Shown: in pieces, positions 46,401 through 58,356 of the stretch
Layout of the letters: each line of letters begins with the position of its first letter
Position numbering within the stretch: position 1 is the stretch's first letter
NCBI RefSeq assembly: GCF_041296385.1
Contig: NC_091013.1
Location: 70,587,563 to 70,651,562 of the forward strand
Reading direction: 5' to 3'
DNA: 64,000 bases
DNA from: Aphelocoma coerulescens
Taxonomy: Eukaryota; Chordata; Aves; Passeriformes; Corvidae
Translations under genes and position numbers: made by a program
The notes under the pieces: generated by a model
The model's input: only the letters and a program-made list of their open reading frames with translations
Told to the model about the DNA's origin: nothing
The model's database searches: none

Positions 46401-48098
46401 CTACAGCCCCAGTGTCATTTTACTGTCCCTTCACCACTGGAGCGAATCTCATGGTAAATACCTCCAAAATCTTCATATTACAGTGCTTTATTGCGCTGGA
46501 CAGACATATCTACATCTCTCAGAAAGAAAGCTTGTGCCTTTGTCTTTGGTTTTTAATGCTGTCCAACAACTGCTCACAGCCGGCATGATGCCTTTTGTGG
46601 ATCTTTCTCAACTAAATTCCCCAAGGTATTGCATAGACAACTTTGGTATTTACACTGGATTTTGCAAATTCTAACAGCAGATTTGGGTGCAATACTTTCC
46701 ATTTTAGTGATACCAAAGTCCCTTCTGCAGACCCAGTCTGTCTCTGCTTTCTTTGTTCTTCTTTTTTTCCTATAAAAGGCTTAGCCAAGTGCTACTATCT
46801 TATGACAAGCCTGTCAGACTGGTTTTGCCGTTATTATTATTTATTGAGTGATACAATAAAAGGAAAGACACTTTGTAAATTGAGATTGCTTCCAGCCAGC
46901 TGTGATTAAAAGGCAGATCCATGTATGTATTTCCAGCAATTTAAAATCTAAGCAGAAATAGGGGCAAGTGGACTATGACCCCTTCATGAAGATGAGCTCT
47001 TTGTCTGACTTTATGCAAACTAGTGATACTGTACTTGCAACAGTTAATTACTGTTTTGCTTCCATCTTTTTATTTTGGATCCACTGACTCAGGTATTTAT
47101 TCACCTTTTAATTTATTTGCAATAATTAGGTTTCTGGGATAGCAGATGAAACCAGTTTGGGAGTCCTCTGCATCTTCGTTACTGCTGAGAATAAAACGAA
47201 AGCAATTTTTACTCATTCACCATATGAAAATGGCAATGTAACACAGCGTCTGTCTCATCTGAACTAATAGCTACACTAATACCCTTTAAAACTGTAGACT
47301 GTAAAGAACTGTAGACAAGTAAATCACTTAATAAATTTTAAATTAAGAAATTAAAAGACAATGAAAGTGGAAATAGGAACCCAAACAACTTATTGGCAAC
47401 TGCTAGGATTGAAAAAATGTTTTGCCACAAGGAAATGGGAAAACCGAAAATAAGTCTCATCTAAGGCTGTGTATTTTTCTTACTGTTTGGAAAAAAATAA
47501 TAGGTTAACAAATTAAATTATTTTGATTATACAACCTCAACCATTCAGTTCTCCTTTAACTCGTGCAAATTCAAATTACTGTGACTGATGTTCACAGCTG
47601 TACAAATGTAAAATTTGTGCAAGGGCAAGATGTAGAATGAAAAGGTTCCAATTTTTTGTTTTAAAATGTACTATTTCAGCCTTATGGGTTTTTTCAGAGG
47701 AATTCCTATTGCACAGTATTTACCTTCCCATATACATATTCTTATGTTTTGTACATATGCATTCAGATAAGGAAAGCAACTATTATTATATAACATAGTA
47801 AATTCTCTTAAATCCACTGAGAATATAGTTTACATGTCATGCACTTCCTCCCACCAAAGACAGCAGAAAATTTCCTACTGACTTCAAGGACAGCAGCATC
47901 AAGCTCACCACATACTATCTGCAGATAGGAAAGTTCTTCAAGAAAAGAACAAACCCAGGAAAGGGACTCGAAGTCTCATTTCAAAAGTGCCAAGATGAAT
48001 GCTAAAGACTAAAATCAGTTTTCATCCTGGTGCTTTAACACATCTCTGTATTGCATTATGATTTTTTCAAGCATGAATTAATACAAAGTAAGTCCTAC
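43478..48098 (-). other. KL: KL intron 2
   Basis: A 4.6-kb intron with an A-rich tract at 45,869-45,919 and a pyrimidine/TTTC patch at about 45,097-45,130 (read on +). No coding region or named mobile element is supported. Confidence 0.8.
45869..45919. repeat. A-rich tract
   Basis: Several A-runs are broken by TAAG and AAGC. It may be a decayed poly-A of a retroposed copy, but nothing recognisable precedes it. Confidence 0.8.
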
Positions 48099-48609
48099 CT
48101 TTTAAAGTTTCCATAATGAACTTTTTGAGATAGTAAATATATTTGGCATCATCTCTCTTGGTGGTGCCAGAAACGAACCAGCTGTTCTCCACAATGAATA
48201 TTTGGGGGTTGTTATATTCACTGTTTATCCAGTAAAGGAGCTGCCTCAGGCTTATTGATTCCAACTGCTGGAATTTCATGTGGGAGTCCAAAAGCTGGAA
48301 ACTCAGGGTAGCTCCAAAAGAAAGACCAAAAAAGTCTGCTGTTCCCTTGATATACTTCTTCTCAGCCTCACTGAATTCAGGCAACAGAGATGAGAGGTTG
48401 CTCCTCATGCTCTCTGGATAGTCACCATCAATAAATATGGGCTTAGCAAACCAGCCAAGCACGAAATCAAGGGATTTTTGGCATTCTTTTATGTTCTTTT
48501 CAGCCATGTGCTGGGGTTTTATCCAGTGGGAGCTAAGGGCAATGGACACTTTTCCTCTTTGAGCTGGACGGAAATGGTCATTGTAGAGATGCCAGACCTT
48601 AGCATGGGC
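48099..48609 (-). CDS. KL: KL exon 2: second half of the KL1 domain
   Basis: The acceptor CTTTTCAACAG precedes [20 protein letters not shown], then [13 protein letters not shown], a long [20 protein letters not shown] stretch and [12 protein letters not shown]. The segment [20 protein letters not shown] holds the nucleophile-position Glu (48,187-48,189). The family motif there is ENG, and human KL has ENGWF; here Gly is replaced by Ser (48,181-48,183). Mammalian KL1 keeps this Glu but lacks the acid/base one, which would be encoded in exon 1. KL1 and KL2 together form the FGF23 pocket. The exon is 511 bases, phase 0 in and phase 1 out at GTAGGA. Confidence 0.96.
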
Positions 48610-48734
48610 CTGTTGAAAAGAAAGACTGTAATTAATGGACCCGAAAATCCATTTTAAGTAACACAATTATTCTCAAGTACTGGGGTTCAGTCTTATTCAT
48701 TCATCAGTAGTTTACAATACCTAAATTAAATTTT

Positions 48735-48767
48735 AATACCATATTAATACCATATTAATACCATGTA
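48735..48767. repeat. Short tandem repeat, AATACCATATT unit, three copies
   Basis: Three near-perfect 11-base units (TTAATACCATA..) stand in tandem about 130 bases upstream of KL exon 2 on the - strand. Confidence 0.8.
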
Positions 48768-49219
48768 TCAACTAGAAATTGCTAGTTGGTTGGGGGAAAG
48801 AGCATCTCAGTTTTCCATGAGATACTATTTCAGGCACTGAACACACTTGTGGCTTTACTTCTATTATTGAGTTCAGACATACTGACAGTATTTACAAAAA
48901 TGAAAATGCATTTAACCAAACATGTTTCAAAAAATGTTTTCATTACAGGAATATCACTTTATTTGCAGATTCACAGATCTGTAAAGAAGAATATTAAGAA
49001 CTGCCCAGATATCTGAAACAATAAAAACAAACACACACTTTCGAACTTCAGAACACACAATATAGGAATATAGAACTAGCAATCTGGATGTTAAAAAGTC
49101 TATTGAAAAACCTATTTACCACAGGTCCCGAAATATTATTCCAGTAATTCAATTTAATCTAATAAATTTACTATTTACACCTAGCATCAGACTTTCTTGT
49201 CTTGGTATAATTTTTTCTT

Positions 49220-49730
49220 TTACTGTAAGACTATATTTTGTACCGAATTTCTTTCCTGAAATCTTAGAGAGTCAGTTATAACAGTTTCTTGATGTTCCCT
49301 TTGAAAGCTAAATAGATTAAGTTCCCAAAGCCTTGCATTATCTTCAGGCATTACCTTCAAGCTCTTTAACCGTTCTCACTGCTCTCCTCTGATTCTCTGC
49401 CAATTTGTCATCATCTGTCTTAAACTGCAGAAGCAGAATTGGACATAATATGCCAGTGACACTCTTGCCAGCAATAAAATCAGAGACAATTTACCACCCT
49501 CTTTCTGCTTATGTGGCCACAGAATTACACTGTGAGCATATGCACATCTAAACTACCATATCTACAGAGCCCATCACCATCTAAAACGCATCTTTTCTTT
49601 GAACCTAGCTTATCAAAGAATTTTGACTGCTCTGTGAATCAGTATCCCATCTTCTATAATCTACATATTCATAGAAATTGTCATGGGTTTTTTCTAGGTC
49701 ATTGATAAAAAAGGTAAAAATATGAGATTT
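49220..49730 (-). mobile_element. Ancient CR1-like LINE 3' region, reverse orientation
   Basis: The + strand carries diverged landmarks of an old reptilian CR1 in reverse: GCTCTCCTCTGATTCTCTGC near 49,381; AGAAGCAGAATTGGACATAA then TATGCCAGTGACACTCTTGCC near 49,430-49,470; a 'cacaGAATTACACTGTGAgca' stretch near 49,519; and TTTTTTCTAGGTCATTGATAAAAA near 49,687-49,710. It is much more degraded than the CR1 that follows. Confidence 0.5.
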
Positions 49731-49769
49731 GAAAATGCAAAGGTGGAAGTGGCCAATACAACAGAGCCA

Positions 49770-50585
49770 ACACACTCCAAAAGGACCCCAAGATGTTGGA
49801 GAGATGTGCAGAGAATAACTGTCTGAAATTCCAGAAAGGCCAGTGCAGGGTCCTGCACCAAGTAACCCCATGTCCCACAACAGGCTGGGGGCCAGTCTGC
49901 TGGAAAGCAGCTCTGCAGAGAAGGACTTGGAGGTCCTGGTGGACAACAAGTTGTCCCTAAGCCAGCAGTGCCCTTGTAGCCAAGAAGGCCATTGATGCCC
50001 TGGGGTGGATTAGGATCGAAGAGCAGTGCCAGCAGGTTGAGGGAGGTGATCCTGCCTCTCTACTCAGTCCTAGTGAGGCACTTCTGGGGTGCTGTGTCCA
50101 GTTCTGGGCTCCTCAGGACAAGAGAGACATGGAGCTCCTGGAGCTGATCCAACAGAGAAGAACAAGAATGGCTGGGGGACTGGAGCACCTCTCTTATATG
50201 GAAAGGCTGAGGGAGCTGGGCCTGTTCAGTCTCGAGAAGAAATGACTGAGAGGGGACCTCATCAATGTCAGTATCTAAAGGAGAGCGCCAAGAGGATGGA
50301 TCCAGGCTCTGGTCAGCAGTGCTGAGCAATAGGGCAAGAAGCAACAGGCGGAAATGGATAGACCCACCTGAATATAAGAAAGAACTTTTTTACTGTACAG
50401 GTCACCAAGCACTGGAACAGGCTGCCCAGAGGAGTTGCGGAGTTTCCCTCACTGAAGATATTAAAGAACCATCTGGATGTAATTCTGTGCAATGTGATCC
50501 AGCATGACTCTGCTTGAGCAGGGAGGCTGGACCAGATGAACCGCTGTGGTCCTTTCCAGCCTGACCCATCCTGTGATTCTGTAAT
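49770..50585 (+). mobile_element. CR1 LINE, 5'-truncated, about 0.8 kb
   Basis: Clear CR1 landmarks in order: GACTTGGAGGTCCTGGTGGA (49,923), GGGTGCTGTGTCCAGTTCTG (50,087), GAGCACCTCTCTTATATGGA (50,180), AGGCTGAGGGAGCTGGGCCT (50,204), CACTGGAACAGGCTGCCCAG (50,411) and the tail GTGGTCCTTTCCAGCCTGAC then TGTGATTCTGTAAT. The 3' end with an imperfect ATTCTGT-type repeat is typical. Frames are interrupted (for example TGA after CTCGAGAAGAA), so it is dead. Only the end of the reverse-transcriptase frame and the 3' UTR remain. Confidence 0.95.
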
Positions 50586-53344
50586 CCTGAGATCTACTCC
50601 TTAGAATAAAAACTACCCAATAACTCTACTAACAGTTTACATTTGCATTTTGAGATTCATCACTATTTGTTCCTATGTGCTTTGATGACATGAACCTCCA
50701 CTCTCCCCATACAGAGTCGCTGATCCAATGAACATATATCAAAATGTCACATGCATTTTTAGCCCTCCCTGCAATATAAATCATATAGAAAGCCTTATAA
50801 TTCCACTCCATGCAGCTGGCATGTTGGAAAATTTTATCATTAATTTATTGATAGCTGCTGTTCAGAGTTTCATTTTCATATACTCTTACCATTTAAGCTT
50901 TGACATACAATCACTTCCAGTTGCCAGCATTACTAGGAATATAATTTTTTACATCAACATTGCTAATTACTCAGGAAAATAGAAAATTCTACCATTTTAC
51001 TGCTCTAGCAGAATTTTAATTATCACTGCTGGGAGAAAAATCATTGGAAGTAAAGGACAACTAAAGGCAAGACCAATAATTAAGGCTCAGTTCAGCAGCC
51101 CCCATACAGAAATGTGCTGCCTTTGAGTCATCGTGGGATACATAAAACATCTGCACAGATCTGACACAGGCCCTACAGGAGACTAGACCCACACCCTTCC
51201 AGAATGGTCACCAAAACCCAAAGAGAACAATCTTTCAAACTGTGTATCACAGGCCACATCTATGTGTGTATATCTAAATCAAGTTCCCAGTTGCAGACTC
51301 CAGTGTAGATGCTCTCATTTACAATACATCAATAGCTCCAACAAACATGATGCAGCCTGACCATCTGTCTGTATTAATACAACAGGTTCTGATGCTTGTG
51401 AGAAACTATAGTAACGACTTCAAAATCTCATGCCAAAAATGAGAGCTGACCTAGGTACAGATTTCATTTTACTTCACACCGAAGCTCTGTTATGCTCAGG
51501 AAAGAACAAAAGACTTTACACATCAGGACAAACACCCAACACTTAAAATATGATTTTTAAAATGCTACTGGCAACAAATTTGTTGCCTCTTGTAACTCAA
51601 ACTTGCATACCCGAATTTTCTCTTGTAAAGGGGCCACATATTTTTCCTCTGTTGGACGTGATTCATGTCCAGTTTACCATCTCAAATGTTAAGGTACCAC
51701 CATGCACACTCTCAAACACATAATTTCATCTCTGTCATCTTCATTTGCAAGAATGCTGCCCACCCACAGAACACCTTGATGACTGTGGCCCCCAGAACTC
51801 TTGGCTGTCCCTGTTTCCTATCAGTGGAGAGAGATCTTCCAGCATTTTAGAAGCTTTGGATCTCCCACGAAGAAAGGAGGAAGAGAATTCTACAGATTAT
51901 CCCTCTACATGCATAAGGAGGTGCTGTTTACTCCCTCACCACAATGAAAAAGGATGAAGTGTAGCAATGTGGAATTATCTCACTCAACTTTACTTTCTAA
52001 GTAAATCACCTGGTCTACCTCTACAGAAAATGAGAAGACTGTTGTCTAGGATACGAAGTGTAAGTCACTCTTTGGGAGTCCATCTCCCTCCACTGATGAA
52101 AGACAAAACCTGTTACTCAGTTTAGACAAGACATATTCTATAGGCAGATGAAAGCTGGCAAAAAGAAGCCCACTTAGAAGTCTGTCCTCTGGAGTGTGCA
52201 TGAAGTGGAATTATAGTATTTCTATTTTAAAAATGTTAAATGTAGAAAACAGTGCACTGAAGTCCCCGGGCTCTGTGGATGTAGATCAGTGAAGCAGTCA
52301 CAACTGCAAGAAATAAAGCTGGAAGAAGCCACTGACAAAGCAGAGAGCCTATATAGAAATTTGGAACATAATTCATTTGCTTAAAATGAGGTGGTTAGTA
52401 CAGTTTTAGAGACTTCAGAGCATTCCAGCCCATATTCCAGACAGTTTCAGAAAACTGTGAGTCTCCCAATAAACCCTAAATCCCATCTCTCAGCTCCACA
52501 GAGACACCTGGGATACTACAAAACACATCAAATTTGCACCTATAGTTATCTTCAGGTAAATGAACCCTACTTCTAGGGTGGGACTCCTTTTTAGCTGAAG
52601 ACACCTTATGTATTTCACTGTCCACATGTGAGCCCAAGCTGCCACTACAGCCAATGGAGATCTCTGACTCCACCAGCTGCCTTAACACAGGCAACCAGTT
52701 GCCACTCCAGAGTAATAAAGACTCAGGTCACATCTGTCATTTCCAAGCAGGAGACCTGAATAGCCTGGGAAGGTTCAAACGCATTTCCAAGGCAGAAAAA
52801 GACCCCCCTGGAATATCATAGCATGGGCTAGGTCCTACCAAAGTCCTGCAGTGATAGCAGAAGTAATTCAACACAGGCACACAAGCTTCATAACCTGACA
52901 AAGTCCTACTGTGTCAGAGATTGTCCGCTCTATGGCAAGACAGATCGATATAGTCCAAGAATCACTGGGTGAAGACAATGTAGTAGTACAAAGACATTTG
53001 TTTCCCTGACTACTCCTCTAAATTCCATGATCATTAAGATCTTCCTGAGTCTGGCACTGGTATGGATCATTCTGCAAGATCTCAGTATGTACATCGATCA
53101 TGATGCATAACCTTAACAAGAGCAAATCAAGAATTTTAACTGGGAACATCACGATTCCATAATTTGTGTTCACTCCTCCAGAACAAGTTTTCTCAGTTAT
53201 AAGTTCTATGTCTTCTGAACCAGTAATAATACATTCATTTCACAAATAAACTGCACTAATACCTTGCTCTCCAAGCTCAGATGAATTATCCTGTTTTAAC
53301 TCTCTATTTGCACGTTAATGAAACTGAATTGGAAAGTGTTACTG

Positions 53345-53775
53345 TTGAGTAACACCTCACCACTGCTGAGGTGACACGTCAAATTCTGTGTTCAGTTCTG
53401 GGCCCCTCACTACAAGAAGGACATTGAGGTGCTGGAGTGTGTCCAGAGCAGAGTAACAGAGTTCATGGAGGGTCTGGAGCATAAGTCTCATGAGGAGCTG
53501 CTGAGAGAACTGTTTAGCCTCGAGAAACTGAGGCACAGGGAGGACCTTATTATTCACTACAACCACCTGAAAGGAGGGAGTAGCCAGGTGGGAGTTGGTC
53601 TCTTCTCCCATGTAACAAGTGACAGGACAAGAGGAAATTACCTCAAGTTGCACCAGGGGAGGTTTAGATTGGATAGTAGGAAAAATTTCGTCACTGAAAC
53701 AGTTGTCAAGCCCTGGCACAGGCTGCTAAGAGAGGATGATTTTTTTCCAAGCTAAATTATTCTATGATTTAGTAA
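53345..53775 (+). mobile_element. CR1 LINE, 5'-truncated, about 0.43 kb
   Basis: Landmarks are TGTGTTCAGTTCTGGGCCCC (53,389), AGAAGGACATTGAGGTGCTG (53,414), GAGGAGCTGCTGAGAGAACT (53,491), CTCGAGAAACTGAGGCACAG (53,519) and the end ATTATTCTATGATT. Compared with the copy at 49,770 it starts further 3' and lacks parts of the central tail. The 108-codon open frame through it (53,429-53,755) is a leftover of the LINE frame, not a gene. Confidence 0.93.
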
Positions 53776-54967
53776 TACAAAAAGAAGAGTTAATTGGAAA
53801 AGGTGTACAAAGGGGTTTTGATTAGTAGAAACTGGGCTGACGTAACTCCAACAAAAACATCGTTATTTAGTTCTACATCAAAAGCCCTTCTGAAATGGAA
53901 ATAAATATTTGAATGACATGGGAAAACCTAGTATGTATAAGTCACAATGTGCCTTGTACCAGGAAGGGGAAAATGTGTGGTGTTTTTTCACCCGTATCAT
54001 CAAAAATAAGTACTTTAATCAAAAGCTGCCACAAAAGGATGACACATTTTATGTAAGTTTCACCCTTAGATCCTAAGTCAGCTTTACCCACACAGTCTTT
54101 GGGCAAGCATTCTCTTTCTCAATCAAGTTATATTCTTAATACTGAGTAACAGATACAGGTATGTAGAAATTGCTTAAGGCTTTCCCCGTATTTCAAAACT
54201 AGTAAAGTAACATCTTCATATATAAAGCACAGGACTTTTCTAGATGTTAGTTACGTAGTAACTTTGTTTTTCCCCAATAATTCCTTCCCAAATATGTAGT
54301 GTTCTAGTTTTATTTTTACAGTCTGTTAGCCAACATTACTGCAATGATCAATTCATTTCGTATTTTTGACCAATCTCAACAACACTGCAATAGAATTAGG
54401 CTTATAAATGGTACGTAGAACACCAAGCAAACATTTTTCAGTCTACAACCACACAATGTAAAATTTGCTAGAACTACAGCTCTAAGTATTGATCACATAT
54501 CTGAACTACACTCTTTGTTCCAGTTCCTTTCTCAATACACATTAGTCACTGTTTTTCACACTGTGCTGGTCATTGGAACATTCTGATGCCTCACGAACAT
54601 GAATGGATTTATGGCAGCCACACACTAGGCACAAAGCAATACCATTCTTATTTTAAGAATTGGGAACAGAAATATTACAACATCGACAGAAGAAAAATTA
54701 AACCAGATACCTCAAGGTATAGACCAGGGTATTAACTCCAGAATACGTGCCTCTGCTTAATGTGGTACTCACCTCTACAGAAGAAGTACCCAAGAAAGCA
54801 TTAAGTATTTGTCTGAAGGCACGGTGGCTAGATAGAACACCATTTTTCCTCATCATAGGCAAAATAGAGCTTTTCTAGCTTGACAATAAAAGGGAGAAGG
54901 CAGCCTGAAAGCATGAAGCTAAGCCACAGGCATCAGGATGCATTGCAGGTACTCCAAAAATATTAGC

Positions 54968-54990
54968 AGAAGGGGAAAAAAAAAAAAAAC
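54968..54990. repeat. Short A-run
   Basis: A run of about 15 A sits in an A/G-rich context in KL intron 1. Confidence 0.8.
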
Positions 54991-57900
54991 GAAAGATAAG
55001 AAAGCAGGTAAGAGTTATTTTTACACTTTGTTCTTGAATTTTAGAGCAGATGAAAGTCTTGGAAAGCTCTTACTTTCATACACTGTATGCACAGCCATAA
55101 TGAACATTATCAGAGATAGATACGCAGCAGGGAGACACAGTGACCACAGTGTGATGGAAGGAAACAAAAACCTCTTGATCTCACGGTGTCAGATGGCTGC
55201 TGCAGGAAACCTCTCCTTTGAAGTACAGAAAGCTGAGATGTTATGGCACAAGCCCTGAGTTAAACTTCTCTCAGGCTCACCTTGCTTTGAAAGGCCACCC
55301 ACTGGGCTAGCACCCTGTTGTGTGGCAGCCAGAGAGAAGGCAGCTGGACAGCACAGCGCACTCTGCAAACCCCACTGGCACCATCAGAGGCTGTGCAAAC
55401 ACAGAACACACCCTTTGGCACGGATGCATCTCACCCCATTTTTGCCATCATCTGCATCTGAAGCACTTCTCATGCAGAGCAGGCAGGGACACCTCCAGGC
55501 CACAATTCACTCAAGACACTTTTAATGCCCAGATGAGAGTGAGGCAAAAAAGTGCCTGTTCCCCTCCACTCACCACACAGACAGGCTAGCACAACCATTG
55601 GAGTCAACATCCTGTCCAAATAAAGTAAAGCACCAAGAGACAAGTGGGCTGGAAAGCAGTTTCACGTCTCCAGAGATGCAAACAGTCTCTGAAAACATAA
55701 AGGTCATCTGGAAAAGAATTAAGCAGCATTTGACTTTGAGAAGCAATGGGAGACGAGATAAAAATAGCTTTATTTCTGACAACAAGTGCTTCTGAGACAC
55801 TTGATGTGTTTAATCATTTTCCGTTACCTCTGACAGAAAAGATTAATTACGGAACTGAACCAAAATAGGAATGTTGTGACCCATGTGAATATTAAAGATA
55901 TGAGAGATTCTTAAACAGAGTACAAAAAGAAGATAAAAGTACAGAGCAGTACTCTTGAGTGATTTAGAGACAATCTTGCAGTGCTGGAGTGAAATAAAAT
56001 AGTCACTGATAAAAGACTTGAAATCTGGGACACAATGCTCAGGCAGTATTTAGGGGAAGACCAAGATAAAATCATTGCCATCAAAATTGCTTTGGGCGTG
56101 CTGGAGCTACATAAACATACAAAAGCTCCACTACTGCAAATGACCTGCAAAGTCCTCCACCAAAGCATGAACCTCTTGGAAGACAGGCCAGGCTCCAATC
56201 ATCATAGTCATACTCAAGTACACAAAATACAGATACAAGAGGAAACACATGAAGAACTTAGCTGTAATCCAGAAAAGCAAGCCCACAGAACTGCACAATC
56301 TGTAGTAAACAGCACAAACCAAGACAATGCCACTTTGCAAGAGCTGGTATTTGTCAGACACATGAACAAGGAGGATGAAAAAAGCACCTTGACTTCGGAG
56401 AAAATCATAATGGGAATGATGGTAACAGTTGTGACAACTGAATATACCATTAGCCAGGAAAACAAATGGAACACTAGTGGATTTTAAGCCACATTCTGGT
56501 TGGAAAGAATGATGCCAGAATCAGCAGTGAGCAAAAATGTTAAGCATATAAAACTCTCATAAAACTCACATAAAACCGCTGTATCAAAAAAATACATAGA
56601 ATACATAAAAGTGATAAAGCAATGCCCAGTCAGAGCATTGAGAGTAAATGAATGCTAAAAACCAAAACTCCCAGTATTTGTAATAGTAATGTCAAGGAGA
56701 AGGCATCCATTAAGACTCCAAACCTTTGGTTTCCTGAAGGTTTGTACAAACTGGATGGAGAGAGTAAAAACCAGCAGAGGAGGAAGCAGTGGACTGCCCA
56801 CAGAAGCTCTCAAACTACAGAACACAGCTTTAGAAGCCAAAAGCCCCAGGATTCACAACTCTTCCTTGTGCTAAGGCAGAAGCCAAATGAAAAGACTGTT
56901 GCCCTCCAAAGCAATAGTGAGGAGGACAACCAAAGTAGCACACATAATCTTTAGTGACATCAGTCTTAAAAAAAATAAAATATTTTTGGTTAAATGCAGA
57001 AATAAATAAATAAACATATAAAAGGCAGACATTTCCAATACCTTTAAGTGTAAAAATTCTGGAAGAGATGCCTAATGTCAAGCATGTTTCTATGTTTCAT
57101 GAATCACCCGGTTTTCTGGTAGATGCATAGAGGGAAGCCAAATATTCATCTGTTCATATCTGGCCCCTCAACATACCTCTCTACATTTGCTAAGCCAGGT
57201 GTTTCACAGGGAGAAATAACGTATTTCTGATGGTTTAGTGAAGCGCATGAAGGAAACTGCTTTGAAAAGTCTTGAGTGGTTAGCAGAAGCTAAACAAACA
57301 AGACAGTGTGTTAGAAAGAAAAATTTTCTTAGCAAGAGATAGAGGTAAACACAAATAAGACTAAAGTCCATCCTCAATATATGTACCCAACAGATAAGGA
57401 AGTGACAAAAAGATTTCAGCTTGCTGGACCTAATCTAACTAGCTAACCCAAAAACCCAGCTTGGAAAGATGTTGAAGCAAGCCTACAGTTTGGCAGGAAA
57501 ATTATAGAATATAGAACGCAGGTTACTCATTACCACCATCCCTGCATTTAAAGAACCCAGAATAGATGCTCTGATGCTCTGGTGTTAATAATTAACCCTG
57601 AATCTTATCTTGGGCACACCAGTAGATTAAAAATAAATCGACCCAACTGCTCCTGTAGAGGTACTGGAACATTTTGAGTGCAACTTAATGCTCCCAGACG
57701 ACAGACAGAAAGAAATCCCTGTCATGCCATTATTACAAGAACATCAAATGATATTGGATTTGGAAAATCCATATTTGTGCAGTAGGGAAAGGCTGACAGG
57801 CTGGCAATCAGAAATCATTCTTGAGGTATATGAATGTGCTGCCCTAAAAGCTACAAAATTTCAACTATAGATGAATGGGTAGAAGCTTTCCCCAATTAGA

Positions 57901-58315
57901 GTCTCAAAAGAAATTAGACTGCAGGAGTATTCATGTCAAAGTGTTTGACTCCAAATCATCAACCACAGAAGCAGTAAAAATATCCCCAAATCACAGAAAA
58001 AAGCTTATTGGAGTAACAAATAGTTGCACGAAGATGAGGCATTTCTGATGCTCCAATCTGGCCTATCATAAAAGCAGACAGCAGGATTTACAGGGTAATG
58101 CTTGGATTTTGAGCAATTAATTCTGTTATACCATAAACCACACCTGTTGTAACAAAAAAATGCCAGAGTCTGGCAGAAGAGATTTAGCATATGCTGTCTT
58201 TGTGATTTTGTTATGAGGGCAAGGCTGGGAAGAATTTTCCTCTACATTTGCAAGGCAGCAATACCATTTTAAAAGCATCTAGTGCCCCAGGATTTCACTG
58301 TGCTCTAGCTTTATG

Positions 58316-58356
58316 TACAAAAAGGAGCTTATATTGTACAAAAAGGAGCACATGGT
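58316..58356. repeat. 20-base tandem duplication
   Basis: The string TGTACAAAAAGGAGC occurs twice, separated by five bases (TTATAT), a small local duplication in KL intron 1. Confidence 0.8.

Noticed and set aside
50060..50344. A - strand open frame with repeated leucine and serine.
   Set aside because: Antisense of the CR1 LINE at 49,770-50,585.
53357..53719. A 120-codon open frame on the - strand.
   Set aside because: It is the antisense of a CR1 LINE copy.
56131..56474. Hydrophobic - strand frames that look like membrane helices.
   Set aside because: Two overlapping frames give equally hydrophobic products, a sign of base composition rather than a real polytopic protein or pseudogene. 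No motif was recognised.
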